NCBI GenBank assembly: GCA_023554445.1
Contig: JAMJQQ010000092.1
Span: 1-29,442 of the forward strand
DNA from: Carthagonibacter metallireducens
Lineage (GTDB): Bacteria; Gemmatimonadota; Gemmatimonadetes; Palauibacterales; Palauibacteraceae
Direction of reading: 5' to 3'
DNA: 29,442 nucleotides
Shown: positions 7,331 through 15,007 of the stretch, piece after piece
Numbering within the stretch: the first letter of the stretch is position 1
Layout: the number at the start of each line of letters is the position of its first letter
Notes under the pieces: generated by a model
The model's database searches: none
What the model was told of the DNA's origin: nothing
Seen by the model: only the letters and a program-made list of their open reading frames with translations
Position numbers and translations under genes: made by a program

Positions 7331-8220
7331 CGCCGGTCCTCCGTGAACAGCGTGTCCACCACCGGCGTCGGCTCGACTCCCTCAAGAGCCGCCGCGATCC
7401 GCTCCCGCACCCGGTCCAGTTCCCCGATCCGCCCCGGCCGGAATTCGGGGCTCAACACGATCTGGTTGAGGACGTAAAGGAACCGGCCGACCTTCATCAT
7501 CCTGATCTCGCGCATCGCGACCGGAAGATCCCCGAGGGAGCCCTCGACGCGAGCGCGCACATCGGCCTGGATCGCCGGGTCGGGAGCGAAGGCGAGGATC
7601 TCACGCAGGCTCTCCTTCAGAATCCCCAGGGGCACGAAAGCGATCGCGATCACCATCACGATCACGAGCAGCGGATCGACGAAGGGAACGAGGTCGGCCC
7701 GCGGCGATCGACCGAGGACCCAGGCGGCCCCGAATGCCAGGGCGACCACGGCGGACATCGCGCCGTCGATGAGCCAGTTTTTCGCATCCACCGCGAGTAT
7801 GGGAGAGCCTGTGCGCCGCGACGTTCGGCGCTGTACGGCGCCGACGAGAAGACAACCCGCCATGGCGATCAAGGCGTAGACGATCGCGAGACCGGGGTTC
7901 ACATCACGCCCGCCATGAAGGAGCGCGGTCACTGCGGCCGCGAGGGCGAACCCGGACACGCCGAGCATCAGGAGTCCCTTCACGGCATTCAGGAAGGGTT
8001 CGAACTGGGCGTACCCGAAATGGAAGTGTTCGTCCGGCGGCTGCAGAACGAGCTTCGCCACTCGCAGGGTGACCAGCGCCATCACGAATCCCACCAGCGA
8101 GAAATAGCCATCCAGCATGATCGCCGTAGACTCGGTCGCAAGTCCGAAGCCGATTCCCAGCGCGGCCCAGCCGAGGTTCATCAAGGCGGACAGCTGCAGG
8201 GCCCTGCTCTCTTCCTTCAC
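7318..8220 (-). CDS. Cation diffusion facilitator (CDF) family transporter
   Basis: A 300-residue inner-membrane transporter of the CDF family, which exports divalent metals such as Zn, Co or Mn by proton antiport. About six membrane segments lie in the first 220 residues and a short soluble domain (about 225-300) follows. The H-x-F-G-x-x-Q-x-E signature is at 67-74. The transport site differs from E. coli YiiP: the TM2 pair is D37/S41 where YiiP has Asp/Asp, and the TM5 pair is N148/D152 where YiiP has His/Asp, so the substrate may not be zinc. The start is GTG at 8220 with no clear ribosome site; M14 at 8181 is an alternative. Its 3' end overlaps the sigma-54 activator gene. Confidence 0.85.
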   Translation of the reverse strand: MKEESRALQLSALMNLGWAALGIGFGLATESTAIMLDGYFSLVGFVMALVTLRVAKLVLQPPDEHFHFGYAQFEPFLNAVKGLLMLGVSGFALAAAVTALLHGGRDVNPGLAIVYALIAMAGCLLVGAVQRRTSRRTGSPILAVDAKNWLIDGAMSAVVALAFGAAWVLGRSPRADLVPFVDPLLVIVMVIAIAFVPLGILKESLREILAFAPDPAIQADVRARVEGSLGDLPVAMREIRMMKVGRFLYVLNQIVLSPEFRPGRIGELDRVRERIAAALEGVEPTPVVDTLFTEDRRWAE

Positions 8221-8234
8221 GCGCGCTCGCTCAT

Positions 8235-8310
8235 GGCAAAGGGAAACAGACGGGACGCTACATCAGCGTGACCCGAGAAGCTACCGCGGGCGCGACCTTC
8301 GCCCTTTGCC
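8235..8310. repeat. 9-base inverted repeat in the divergent CDF/ggt promoter region
   Basis: GGCAAAGGG (8235-8243) and its exact complement CCCTTTGCC (8302-8310) are 58 bases apart. One arm is just upstream of the CDF start, the other 54 bases upstream of the ggt start. This could be a shared operator, but a chance match of this size is not excluded. Confidence 0.25.
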
Positions 8311-8327
8311 GGGGAGAGACCGGAGCG

Positions 8328-8356
8328 TTCCCTGCTCGCGTCGACGGCCGTAGCTT
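8328..8356 (+). promoter_or_regulatory. Weak candidate promoter of ggt, possibly leaderless
   Basis: TTCCCT (8328-8333) is 17 bases from TAGCTT (8351-8356). The ATG at 8364 lies only 7 bases after the -10 element and has no Shine-Dalgarno sequence, so the mRNA may start at the ATG itself. The -35 match is poor. Confidence 0.25.
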
Positions 8357-8363
8357 TGCCTCC

Positions 8364-10151
8364 ATGAACACGAATCGACGATATCCTCTTCGCGCAGTTC
8401 TGCTCGTCCTCGCTTCCCTCGCGGGTACTGCCTGCTCCTCGACCAGTGTCCAGCGCGCGCCGGAGAGTGCCGGCGTTTCGGCGAATTCTTCCGCCGTCTC
8501 GTTCCCGTCGACCTGGCGATACGAGGCGGGCGCCGCACCCTCCGTCGGACAACGGGCCATGGTCGTCTCGACCGATTCGCTCGCGAGCGCGGCGGGGCTC
8601 GAGATCCTTCGGGAGGGCGGAAACGCGGTGGACGCCGCGATTGCCGTGCAGTTCGCGCTCGCGGTCGTGCACCCGGTGGCGGGAAACATCGGCGGCGGCG
8701 GATTCCTCGTGGCCCGGCTCGCCGACGACACGCGACTGGCTCTCGACTTCCGCGAGCGGGCCCCCGCTGGAGCCTCGAAGGACATGTACCTGGACGCGAG
8801 CGGAAACGTAACCGAGGACAGCTGGATCGGGCACCGCGCCGCCGGGGTGCCGGGATCGGTAGCCGGAATGGAGGCGGCCCACGACAGGTATGGGACGCTT
8901 CCCTGGAGCAGGCTGCTCGAGCCCTCGATCCGCCTGGCCCGTGATGGCTTCCTGATCGAGAGCCGGCACTACGCGGATCTGCACGGGGCCCGCGAGCGAC
9001 TGGCACGCTTTCCCGCCTCGGCCGCGGTATTTCTGCCCGGCGGCTCGGCCCCTGCGATCGGCGCTCGATTCGTTCAGCCGGACCTGGCTCGTACGCTGCA
9101 GGCGATCGCCGACGACGGCGCCTCGGGCTTCTACTCGGGCTGGGTGGCCGACTCGATCGCCGCCGAGATGAAGCGCGGCGGGGGCCTGATCACCCGGGCC
9201 GACCTCTCCGAGTACGAGGCCGTGTGGCGGGAACCGATCGAGTTCGACTACCGGGGTTGGAAGATCCTCTCGATGCCTCCGCCCTCCTCGGGCGGGGTGA
9301 CGATGGGCCAGATCCTCAACATCGTCGAGTCCTGGGAACTGGGCGGCCCGGATCTCGCCTGGCACTCTCCGGAGGCGATCCACCTGGCTGTCGAGGCGAT
9401 GCGCCGCGCCTACGCGGACCGCAACTTCTATCTCGGGGATCCGGACCACGTGGAGATGCCGATCGAACGGCTCCTCTCCCAGTCCTACGCGGATTCCCTG
9501 GCGGGCACGATCGATCCGAAGCAGGCATCGCGGTCGGAAGAGTTCAACCGTGTGCCGCTCGAGTCGCCCCAGACCACGCACTTCTCGATCATCGACGAGG
9601 CCGGCAACGCCGTTGCCGTGACGACCACCCTGAACGGCGGCTTCGGCTCCTACGTGGTCGTCCGCGGGACCGGGTTCCTGCTCAACAACGAGATGGACGA
9701 CTTCACCTCGAAGCCCGGCGTCCCGAACGCCTATGGCCTCGTACAGGGCGAGGCGAATGCCATCGCACCGGGCAAGCGCATGCTCTCCGCCATGACGCCG
9801 ACGGTCGTCATCAACCCGGAAGGGCGCACGGAGCTGATCACCGGCACCCCCGGCGGATCGACGATCATCACATCGATCTTCCAGATCGTGTCGAACCACA
9901 TCGACTTCGGCCTGCCGGTCCGCACATCCGTCGATGCGCCCCGTTTCCATCATCAGAACCTGCCCGACGAGATCCGCTACGAGCGTGGCGGCCTGGATCC
10001 CGCGACCGTGTCGGCCCTCCGGCAGATGGGACACGAGGTGCGAGAGCGATCGGGGATATCGGGCGACGTGGAATCGATCTGGATCGCGCCGGATGGCACC
10101 CGGTACGGGGCGGCCGACCGGCGCCGGGACGGTTCGGCACTCGGATTCTGA
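8364..10151 (+). CDS. ggt: Gamma-glutamyltransferase (lipoprotein)
   Basis: A 595-residue GGT proenzyme. It cleaves the gamma-glutamyl bond of glutathione and similar compounds outside the cytoplasm and cuts itself into a large and a small subunit. Autocleavage should fall at Q403/T404 in QTTHFS, making T404 the catalytic N-terminal Thr (compare E. coli T391). R130 in LDFRERAP matches the substrate-binding Arg. The oxyanion and lid regions appear as RMLSAMTPT (472-480) and TPGGST (495-500). The start at 8364 gives a signal ending in GTAC (C24), a slightly unusual lipobox; the frame is open upstream to 8268, but that extension has no signal peptide. It is divergent from the CDF gene. Family certain; glutathione or gamma-glutamyl peptide scavenging is inferred. 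Confidence 0.95.
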   Translation: MNTNRRYPLRAVLLVLASLAGTACSSTSVQRAPESAGVSANSSAVSFPSTWRYEAGAAPSVGQRAMVVSTDSLASAAGLEILREGGNAVDAAIAVQFALAVVHPVAGNIGGGGFLVARLADDTRLALDFRERAPAGASKDMYLDASGNVTEDSWIGHRAAGVPGSVAGMEAAHDRYGTLPWSRLLEPSIRLARDGFLIESRHYADLHGARERLARFPASAAVFLPGGSAPAIGARFVQPDLARTLQAIADDGASGFYSGWVADSIAAEMKRGGGLITRADLSEYEAVWREPIEFDYRGWKILSMPPPSSGGVTMGQILNIVESWELGGPDLAWHSPEAIHLAVEAMRRAYADRNFYLGDPDHVEMPIERLLSQSYADSLAGTIDPKQASRSEEFNRVPLESPQTTHFSIIDEAGNAVAVTTTLNGGFGSYVVVRGTGFLLNNEMDDFTSKPGVPNAYGLVQGEANAIAPGKRMLSAMTPTVVINPEGRTELITGTPGGSTIITSIFQIVSNHIDFGLPVRTSVDAPRFHHQNLPDEIRYERGGLDPATVSALRQMGHEVRERSGISGDVESIWIAPDGTRYGAADRRRDGSALGF

Positions 10152-10183
10152 GCAGCGGCGGCCGCGGGAATCGGCCGATGGTG

Positions 10184-10189
10184 TATATT
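10184..10189 (+). promoter_or_regulatory. Possible -10 element upstream of the ABC exporter
   Basis: TATATT in otherwise GC-rich DNA, 74 bases before the chosen GTG. No good -35 is seen 16-18 bases upstream. The gap 10152-10263 holds nothing else recognisable. Confidence 0.25.
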
Positions 10190-10263
10190 GGCCGGTCGAA
10201 ACTCATGCCGACGAGGGCTGATCCCGGCGGCACCCACGAGCCATGCAGGGGAGAAGCCACGGC

Positions 10264-11994
10264 GTGAAGGCGTTTCGGACACTGCTGCCCTACTTCCGGC
10301 CCTACCGGAAGGGATTGATCGCCGGACTGTCCCTGGTCGTGGTCGGAAACGTGTTCACGATCCTCGGACCGTGGCTCATCCGGCAGGCCATCGATTCCCT
10401 CGCGATCGAGCTGAGCCGCGATGTGCTGCTCCGCTATGCCCTGCTGATCGTCGGGGTGGCACTGCTCGCGGGCGTCGCGCGCTTCGGCATGCGGGAGCTC
10501 CTGAACGGCATCAGCCGCCGGATCGAGACGGACCTGCGCGACGATCTGTTCGCCCACCTGCTCCGCCTGCCGGCTGAATTCTACGATCGGTGGCGCACCG
10601 GCGATATCATGAGCCGGGCGACGAACGACGTGCTGGCGGTCCGGATGGTGGCCGGCCCGGCGATCATGTACATGGTGAACACGGCGACGATCTCGATCTT
10701 CGCGCTCGCCCTGATGATCTATATCAGTCCGACCCTCACCCTGTTCGCCATGATCCCGATGGCGTTGCTCCCGATCGCCGTGGTCTGGTTCGGGCGGAGG
10801 ATCCACACGCGCTTCGAGCAGATCCAGGAGCAGTTCTCCACGATCTCGAATTTCGCGCAGGAGAACCTGGCCGGAATCCGGATCGTGAAGGCGTACGTGC
10901 GCGAGGAAGACCAGTCCGACCGATTCGCGGCGCTCAACCGCGAATACATGGACCGGAACATGGCGCTGGCCAGGGTCTGGGGCGGCTTCTTCCCGAGCCT
11001 GCACTTGCTCGGGGGTCTCGCGGCGGTGGTCGTGCTCTGGCTGGGCGGTCGCCAGATCATCGACGGTCAGATCTCGGTGGGCGACTACATCGCCTTCGGA
11101 TTCTACCTCACCCTGCTCATGTGGCCGATGATCGCGGTCGGCTGGGTCACGAACCTGGTCCAGCGCGGAGCGGCGAGCATGGCGCGGATCGACGCCCTGT
11201 TCGCCGAACCGATCGCGATCGAGGACCCGGTCTCGCCGATCGTGCTCACCGACGTGCGCGGCGATGTCGAATTCGACGATGTCTGGTTCCGCTACCCGGG
11301 CACCGAACGCTGGGTGCTCGAAGGCATCTCGTTCCGCATCCCGGCGGGCCAGACGGTGGCGATCGTCGGAGCCACGGCGAGCGGCAAGAGCACCCTCGTG
11401 CGGCTGATCCCCCGTCTCTACGATGCGACACGCGGCACGGTCCGGCTCGACGGCGTCGATGTGCGGAGCCTCGCTCTCGACCAGCTGCGCCGATCGGTCG
11501 CGATGGTCCCCCAGGAGCCCTTCCTGTTCAGCGAGTCGCTTCGGCGAAACCTGGAGCTCGCAGGGGGAACCGAGGTGGACGAGGCCGTCGAGATCGCAGC
11601 CCTCACCGAGACGCTCGAAGATCTTCCCGACGGGCTGGAGACACTTCTCGGGGAGCGGGGAGTCAATCTCTCGGGGGGACAGAAGCAGAGGGCCACGATC
11701 GCGCGAGCCCTGGTGCGTGATGCGCCCGTCCTGATCCTCGACGACTCGCTCTCGGCGGTGGACACGGTCACCGAGGAGCGGATACTCCACGGACTGCGCA
11801 GATACATGCGGGGGCGGACCTCGATCGTGGTCGCGCACCGGGTGTCCGCGGTGGCGGAGGCCGACCTGATCCTGGTGCTCGAGGATGGCCGGCTCGTCGA
11901 GACCGGGACCCACCTGGAGCTGCTGTCTCGAGGCGGCACGTACGCCCGGCTGCTGGAGCGGCAGCTGCTCGCCGAGCAGATCGAGGCCGGCTGA
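10264..11994 (+). CDS. ABC exporter half-transporter (TMD-NBD), MdlA-like
   Basis: A 576-residue ABC exporter subunit: six membrane segments in about 1-310 and an ATPase domain in about 330-576. Walker A is GATASGKST (369-377), the signature LSGGQ is at 469-473, Walker B is LILDD (D493, D494) and the switch His is H525. The residue after the Walker B Asp is Asp (D494) rather than the usual catalytic Glu, as in MdlA-like subunits of heterodimeric exporters; no partner gene lies nearby. The GTG at 10264 is preferred to the ATG at 10243, because AGGGGAG sits 9-10 bases before it and the ATG has no ribosome site. Substrate unknown (drug, lipid or peptide). Confidence 0.9.
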   Translation: MKAFRTLLPYFRPYRKGLIAGLSLVVVGNVFTILGPWLIRQAIDSLAIELSRDVLLRYALLIVGVALLAGVARFGMRELLNGISRRIETDLRDDLFAHLLRLPAEFYDRWRTGDIMSRATNDVLAVRMVAGPAIMYMVNTATISIFALALMIYISPTLTLFAMIPMALLPIAVVWFGRRIHTRFEQIQEQFSTISNFAQENLAGIRIVKAYVREEDQSDRFAALNREYMDRNMALARVWGGFFPSLHLLGGLAAVVVLWLGGRQIIDGQISVGDYIAFGFYLTLLMWPMIAVGWVTNLVQRGAASMARIDALFAEPIAIEDPVSPIVLTDVRGDVEFDDVWFRYPGTERWVLEGISFRIPAGQTVAIVGATASGKSTLVRLIPRLYDATRGTVRLDGVDVRSLALDQLRRSVAMVPQEPFLFSESLRRNLELAGGTEVDEAVEIAALTETLEDLPDGLETLLGERGVNLSGGQKQRATIARALVRDAPVLILDDSLSAVDTVTEERILHGLRRYMRGRTSIVVAHRVSAVAEADLILVLEDGRLVETGTHLELLSRGGTYARLLERQLLAEQIEAG

Positions 11995-12005
11995 TCCTGC
12001 CCGCC

Positions 12006-12035
12006 GGTCCAGTCGGCCGTGTTCGAGGCCGGACC
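12006..12035. terminator. Candidate bidirectional terminator hairpin
   Basis: GGTC and CGGCC (12006-12009, 12014-12018) pair with GGCCG and GACC (12027-12035), leaving a 4-base bulge and an 8-base loop. It lies in the 42-base gap between two convergent genes. No T-run follows on either strand. Confidence 0.4.
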
Positions 12036-12036
12036 G

Positions 12037-12774
12037 TCAGATTCGCTCGAGGATGAACTCGGGGGTGAACCGGGTCATCCACGCTGCGAGAGCCGTGAAC
12101 CGACCGCTCATCAGCAGCAGACCGACCGCCAGAAGCAGCAGGCCGCTGATCCGCTCGACCCACGGAATCCACTTCTTGAACCGATCGAAGGTCGAGAGGA
12201 ACCAGGACAGGGCCAGTGAGCTCACGAGGAACGGGACGGCCAGCCCGGCCGAGTAGAACCCGAGCAGCACCAGTCCCTCGGACATCGTCTGGCGTGTGGC
12301 CGCGAAGGTCAGAATCCCGCCGAGAATCGGCCCGATGCAGGGAGACCAGCCGGCCCCGAAGGTGATCCCCACGAGCGTGGACCCGAGGTAGCCGAGCGGC
12401 TTGTTCCTCAGGTGCACCCGTCGTTCCCGCTGCAGGAACATGCCCGGCCGCAGGCCGAGCAGGTAGAGCCCGAACAGGGCGATCACGAAACCGCCGATCC
12501 GGGCGATCCAGATCTGGTATTCGCGCAGCATCCGGCCCAGGAAGGTGGCCGAGGCGCCGAGTACGAGGAACACCAGACTGAAGCCCAGCACGAAAAAGAG
12601 CGAGTGAATGAACGCCGTCCGGCGCACATCTCCGCCCCCCTGCTCGAGGTCCTCGAGGCCCACGCCGCTCACGAAGGAGAGATACGAGGGGACCAGCGGC
12701 AGGACGCACGGCGACAGGAACGAGAGGACGCCGGCGGCGAATGCGACGGCGATCCCGATCTCGAGCTCGTTCAC
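12037..12774 (-). CDS. ccdA: CcdA-type thiol-disulfide electron transporter
   Basis: A 245-residue inner-membrane protein of the CcdA/DsbD transmembrane family. It carries electrons from cytoplasmic thioredoxin to periplasmic thiol proteins, for example in cytochrome c maturation. Six hydrophobic helices are visible. The two redox Cys lie in the paired motifs LSPCVLPLVPS (C23) and GWSPCIGPIL (C146), diagnostic of the family. There is no fused periplasmic domain, so it is the short CcdA form rather than DsbD. Its ATG overlaps the stop of the Fur-family gene as ATGA, so the two are translationally coupled. A thioredoxin reductase, its likely electron source through thioredoxin, lies 6 kb upstream. 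No cytochrome c maturation gene is in view. Confidence 0.93.
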   Translation of the reverse strand: MNELEIGIAVAFAAGVLSFLSPCVLPLVPSYLSFVSGVGLEDLEQGGGDVRRTAFIHSLFFVLGFSLVFLVLGASATFLGRMLREYQIWIARIGGFVIALFGLYLLGLRPGMFLQRERRVHLRNKPLGYLGSTLVGITFGAGWSPCIGPILGGILTFAATRQTMSEGLVLLGFYSAGLAVPFLVSSLALSWFLSTFDRFKKWIPWVERISGLLLLAVGLLLMSGRFTALAAWMTRFTPEFILERI

Positions 12775-13199
12775 GAGTCCCTCCGGCAGGCCGTGCAGCG
12801 GCCTTCCAGCACCAGGTGCCCCCCGAGCAGCTCGAACTCGCCGCCGGTATCGATCGCGGCGAGCCAGTCAGCCAGCGGCGGGCCGCCGACGTCGAACAGC
12901 CGGCCGCAGTCCACGCACTGAAGGTGGTGATGCGCCTCGGTCCGTGCGTCGTACCGTGCCGCCCCTTCGCCCTGGGTCAGCTTCTGGCAGACGCCGGCGC
13001 TCTCGAAGCTCTCGAGCGCGTTGTAGACCGTGGCGAGACTGATGGCCGGCACCCGCTCCCGCACGGCCCGGAAGATCTCCTCGGCCGTCGGGTGCGTGCG
13101 CATCCCGTTCAGCACCTCCCAGACGGCCTCGCGCTGGGGTGTGCAGCGATGTCCGGCGGCGAGCAGCGTCTCACGCAGGGTCGACTCCTCACCGTCCAT
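12771..13199 (-). CDS. PerR-like Fur-family regulator
   Basis: A 142-residue Fur-family repressor with an N-terminal winged helix (TPQREAVWEVL; DNA helix LATVYNALESF) and a C-terminal dimer domain. Two CxxC pairs (C95/C98 and C135/C138) form the structural zinc site. Regulatory-site residues H36, D84, H90, H92 and D103 each sit one position from B. subtilis PerR H37, D85, H91, H93 and D104. Asp rather than Glu at the last position favours a PerR-type peroxide sensor over Fur. The ATG at 13199 is chosen because it gives this match and normal length; an in-frame GTG at 13247 would add 16 residues across a likely -10 element. It is coupled to ccdA. Family sure; peroxide sensing likely. Confidence 0.88.
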   Translation of the reverse strand: MDGEESTLRETLLAAGHRCTPQREAVWEVLNGMRTHPTAEEIFRAVRERVPAISLATVYNALESFESAGVCQKLTQGEGAARYDARTEAHHHLQCVDCGRLFDVGGPPLADWLAAIDTGGEFELLGGHLVLEGRCTACRRDS

Positions 13200-13226
13200 C
13201 CGGGGCGGAGTCTCTCGGATCGGTTC

Positions 13227-13232
13227 AGTATA
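13227..13232 (-). promoter_or_regulatory. Possible -10 element of the PerR-like gene
   Basis: TATACT on the minus strand, giving a start near 13220 and a 20-base leader to the ATG at 13199. The -35 region (GATTCC) is weak. No clear PerR-box palindrome is visible. Confidence 0.35.
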
Positions 13233-13328
13233 TGCGGCTTCGTGCACTGGGAATCACGTCAGGTGCGGGTCGGGCCGGCGAAGTCGCGCCACCGGCCGGA
13301 AACGATCTGTTCGAACGGCGGCGGGAAG

Positions 13329-13898
13329 CTAACCGCTCGAGGACTCCTCGGCCAACATCCGCAGCCAGCTCTGGGGACACCCGTCAACTCGCACGTGAAG
13401 TGGCTCCCGATGGTCGCCCAGGCGCCGGCGGAATCCGTCCACGACGCGCTGCACGCGGCCCACCGGAACACGGCCGTACTCCGTAATCCGGACGGTCGGC
13501 AGGGGCGCGGATGGTATCCCCGGCTCGTGGCCCGAATCGCTGTTTCGCGAAGCGCCATTTCCGTTCGCACCGTTGCTCCCGGATCCCTGCTCGGGGGAAC
13601 CGTTTCCGGCGGAGCCGTTTCCGTTCGCCGACCTTCCGGCGGCATGCGTGCCGTTCGAAGATGCGGGCGGATCGGTGAATTCCACCGCACACACACGACG
13701 CATCTCGTCGGCGAGCACGCGCGTGAACAGCACGAAATCACCCGACTCTTCGACATCGGGCAGCGGAGGGAATACCCAGAGATCGCAGATCTCGATCGGG
13801 GAGACACGGCGCCCGAGCGCGTGGAGGCGCGTGGCGAGCTCCGCCTCGATCGCACTGGTCGTAGTGGACGACCCGCTTGTCCCGTTTCCGTCGTACAA
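13329..13898 (-). CDS. Unknown protein with Gly/Asn/Ser-rich linker
   Basis: I do not recognise this 189-residue protein. Residues 12-78 look folded, with the patch IEICDLWVFPPLPDVEESGDF (about 36-54) and a helix ADEMRRVCAVEF. Residues 79-134 are a low-complexity linker rich in Gly, Asn and Ser. Residues 135-189 form a second short folded part (TVRITEYGRVPVGRVQRVVDG, then a basic helix), so it appears to be two small domains joined by a flexible tether. No signal peptide or membrane segment is seen. The TTG at 13898 has GGAGGG just upstream; another TTG at 13964 lacks a ribosome site. It follows the NrnA gene by about 120 bases and may share its transcript. Confidence 0.65.
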   Translation of the reverse strand: MYDGNGTSGSSTTTSAIEAELATRLHALGRRVSPIEICDLWVFPPLPDVEESGDFVLFTRVLADEMRRVCAVEFTDPPASSNGTHAAGRSANGNGSAGNGSPEQGSGSNGANGNGASRNSDSGHEPGIPSAPLPTVRITEYGRVPVGRVQRVVDGFRRRLGDHREPLHVRVDGCPQSWLRMLAEESSSG

Positions 13899-14020
13899 GA
13901 GCCCTCCAGGGCCAGGTGACACGGAGACGACGCCGCCGGAATCGGCGGTGGACAGGCAGGACAATGGCGAATTTAGGGGATCCGCGGCCGTGCGTACAGG
14001 GGGTGCCGGTTCGGAGCGGA

Positions 14021-15007
14021 TCAGAGCGCCTTCCCGATCGCTTCGAGGACGAGCCTCTCTGTAGCATCCAGGCCGTGAGGAACGAGCGCGCCCGCCGCCT
14101 TGACGTGACCGCCGCCGCCGAGCTCCCGGGCCACGGCCGCCACATCGGCGTCGCCGGCCGAACGTAGCGATACCTTGGTGCGACCATCCGGCAGCACTCG
14201 GAACAGGATGGCGACCTCCACTCCCTGCAGGCGTCGGGGATACTCGACGATCGCATCCAGATCATCTCTCCCGGCTCCCGTCAGTTCCATGTCGGCCGGC
14301 GTGAGGCTGATCCACGCGACCGGAAGCTCAGGATGGACCTGGAGCGCCTCGAGCGCCCGCCGGGTCAGGGCGAGGCTGTCTGCCGTGTAGGTGGCGTACA
14401 GACGTCGGTACATCGACTCGGGGTCGACGCCCGTCTCGATCAGCTCTGCTGCGATCCGGTGCGCGGGCGGGTTGGTATTCGCATAGCGGAACGAGCCAGT
14501 GTCCGTGACGATCGCCACGTACAGCGCGTCGGCCTCCTCGCGACTGGCCGGCATCCCGGCGAGCGCGAACAGGTCGTGCACCAGCTCGCCGGTCGCGCAG
14601 GCCGAGGGGTCGCGGACCGAGATCTCCCCAAGCGGCGGTCCGGCCGGCGGGTGGTGGTCGATCGTCAGGACCTCGCGGCCGGCCAGGTGAGGATGCACCG
14701 TGCCGAGCCTCGATGGTTCGGCCGTATCCAGCACCATGAAGAAATCAGCCTCCCGCAGGGGCGTCGCGGCGGCTTCATCGGCAGGTGTGCAGGCCGGAGT
14801 CCCGTTCAGCAGGAAGGCGTACAAGTCGGGAAACGGCGTCGGGTTCACGATCACGGGCTCGAGCCCGCGTCGCCGCAACCAGCTGGCCAGCGCCGCCTCG
14901 CTGCCGGCTCCGTCGCCGTCTGCGTTGACGTGCGTGGTGAGTACCACCTTGAGCCCAGGTGTCAGGCGCTCCAGGATCCGGGTGAGTTCTCGCTTGCGGT
15001 CAGCCAC
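14021..15007 (-). CDS. nrnA: NrnA-type DHH/DHHA1 phosphoesterase (nanoRNase/pAp phosphatase)
   Basis: A 328-residue protein of the NrnA class: manganese enzymes that degrade 2-5 nt RNA and in many cases dephosphorylate pAp (3'-phosphoadenosine 5'-phosphate) to AMP. The DHH domain has THVNADGDG (H26, D30, D32), D94, the IDHHP motif (D117, H118, H119) and D169 in VTDTGSFRYANT. The C-terminal DHHA1 domain has GGGGHVKAAGA (297-307). Length matches the family. The start is one of two tandem GTG codons (15007 or 15010) that overlap the upstream CoaE-PHP gene by 8 or 11 bases, behind GGGGG. Tight packing with another DHH protein and the CoaE-PHP fusion suggests a shared role in nucleotide 3'-phosphate turnover. 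Confidence 0.92.
   Translation of the reverse strand: MADRKRELTRILERLTPGLKVVLTTHVNADGDGAGSEAALASWLRRRGLEPVIVNPTPFPDLYAFLLNGTPACTPADEAAATPLREADFFMVLDTAEPSRLGTVHPHLAGREVLTIDHHPPAGPPLGEISVRDPSACATGELVHDLFALAGMPASREEADALYVAIVTDTGSFRYANTNPPAHRIAAELIETGVDPESMYRRLYATYTADSLALTRRALEALQVHPELPVAWISLTPADMELTGAGRDDLDAIVEYPRRLQGVEVAILFRVLPDGRTKVSLRSAGDADVAAVARELGGGGHVKAAGALVPHGLDATERLVLEAIGKAL

Noticed and set aside
6086..7477. 463-codon plus-strand frame opposite the sigma-54 activator
   Set aside because: Composition is His/Arg/Gln-rich and without motifs, while the opposite strand has unmistakable AAA+ motifs.
8217..10034. 605-codon minus-strand frame opposite ggt
   Set aside because: Antisense shadow of a gene with a complete GGT motif set.
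10155..10196. GCGGCCGC and CGGCC/GGCCG pairs around the TATATT as a hairpin or operator
   Set aside because: Short GC palindromes are expected by chance at this base composition and the arms are only five bases.
9868..11913. 681-codon minus-strand frame opposite the ABC exporter
   Set aside because: Antisense shadow, rich in Asp/Arg/His; the plus strand has full ABC motifs.
13560..13672. Repeated CCGTTTCCG-like words as a possible direct-repeat or CRISPR-like array
   Set aside because: They encode the Gly/Asn/Ser linker of the unknown protein at 13329-13898. Spacing is irregular and there are no true spacers.
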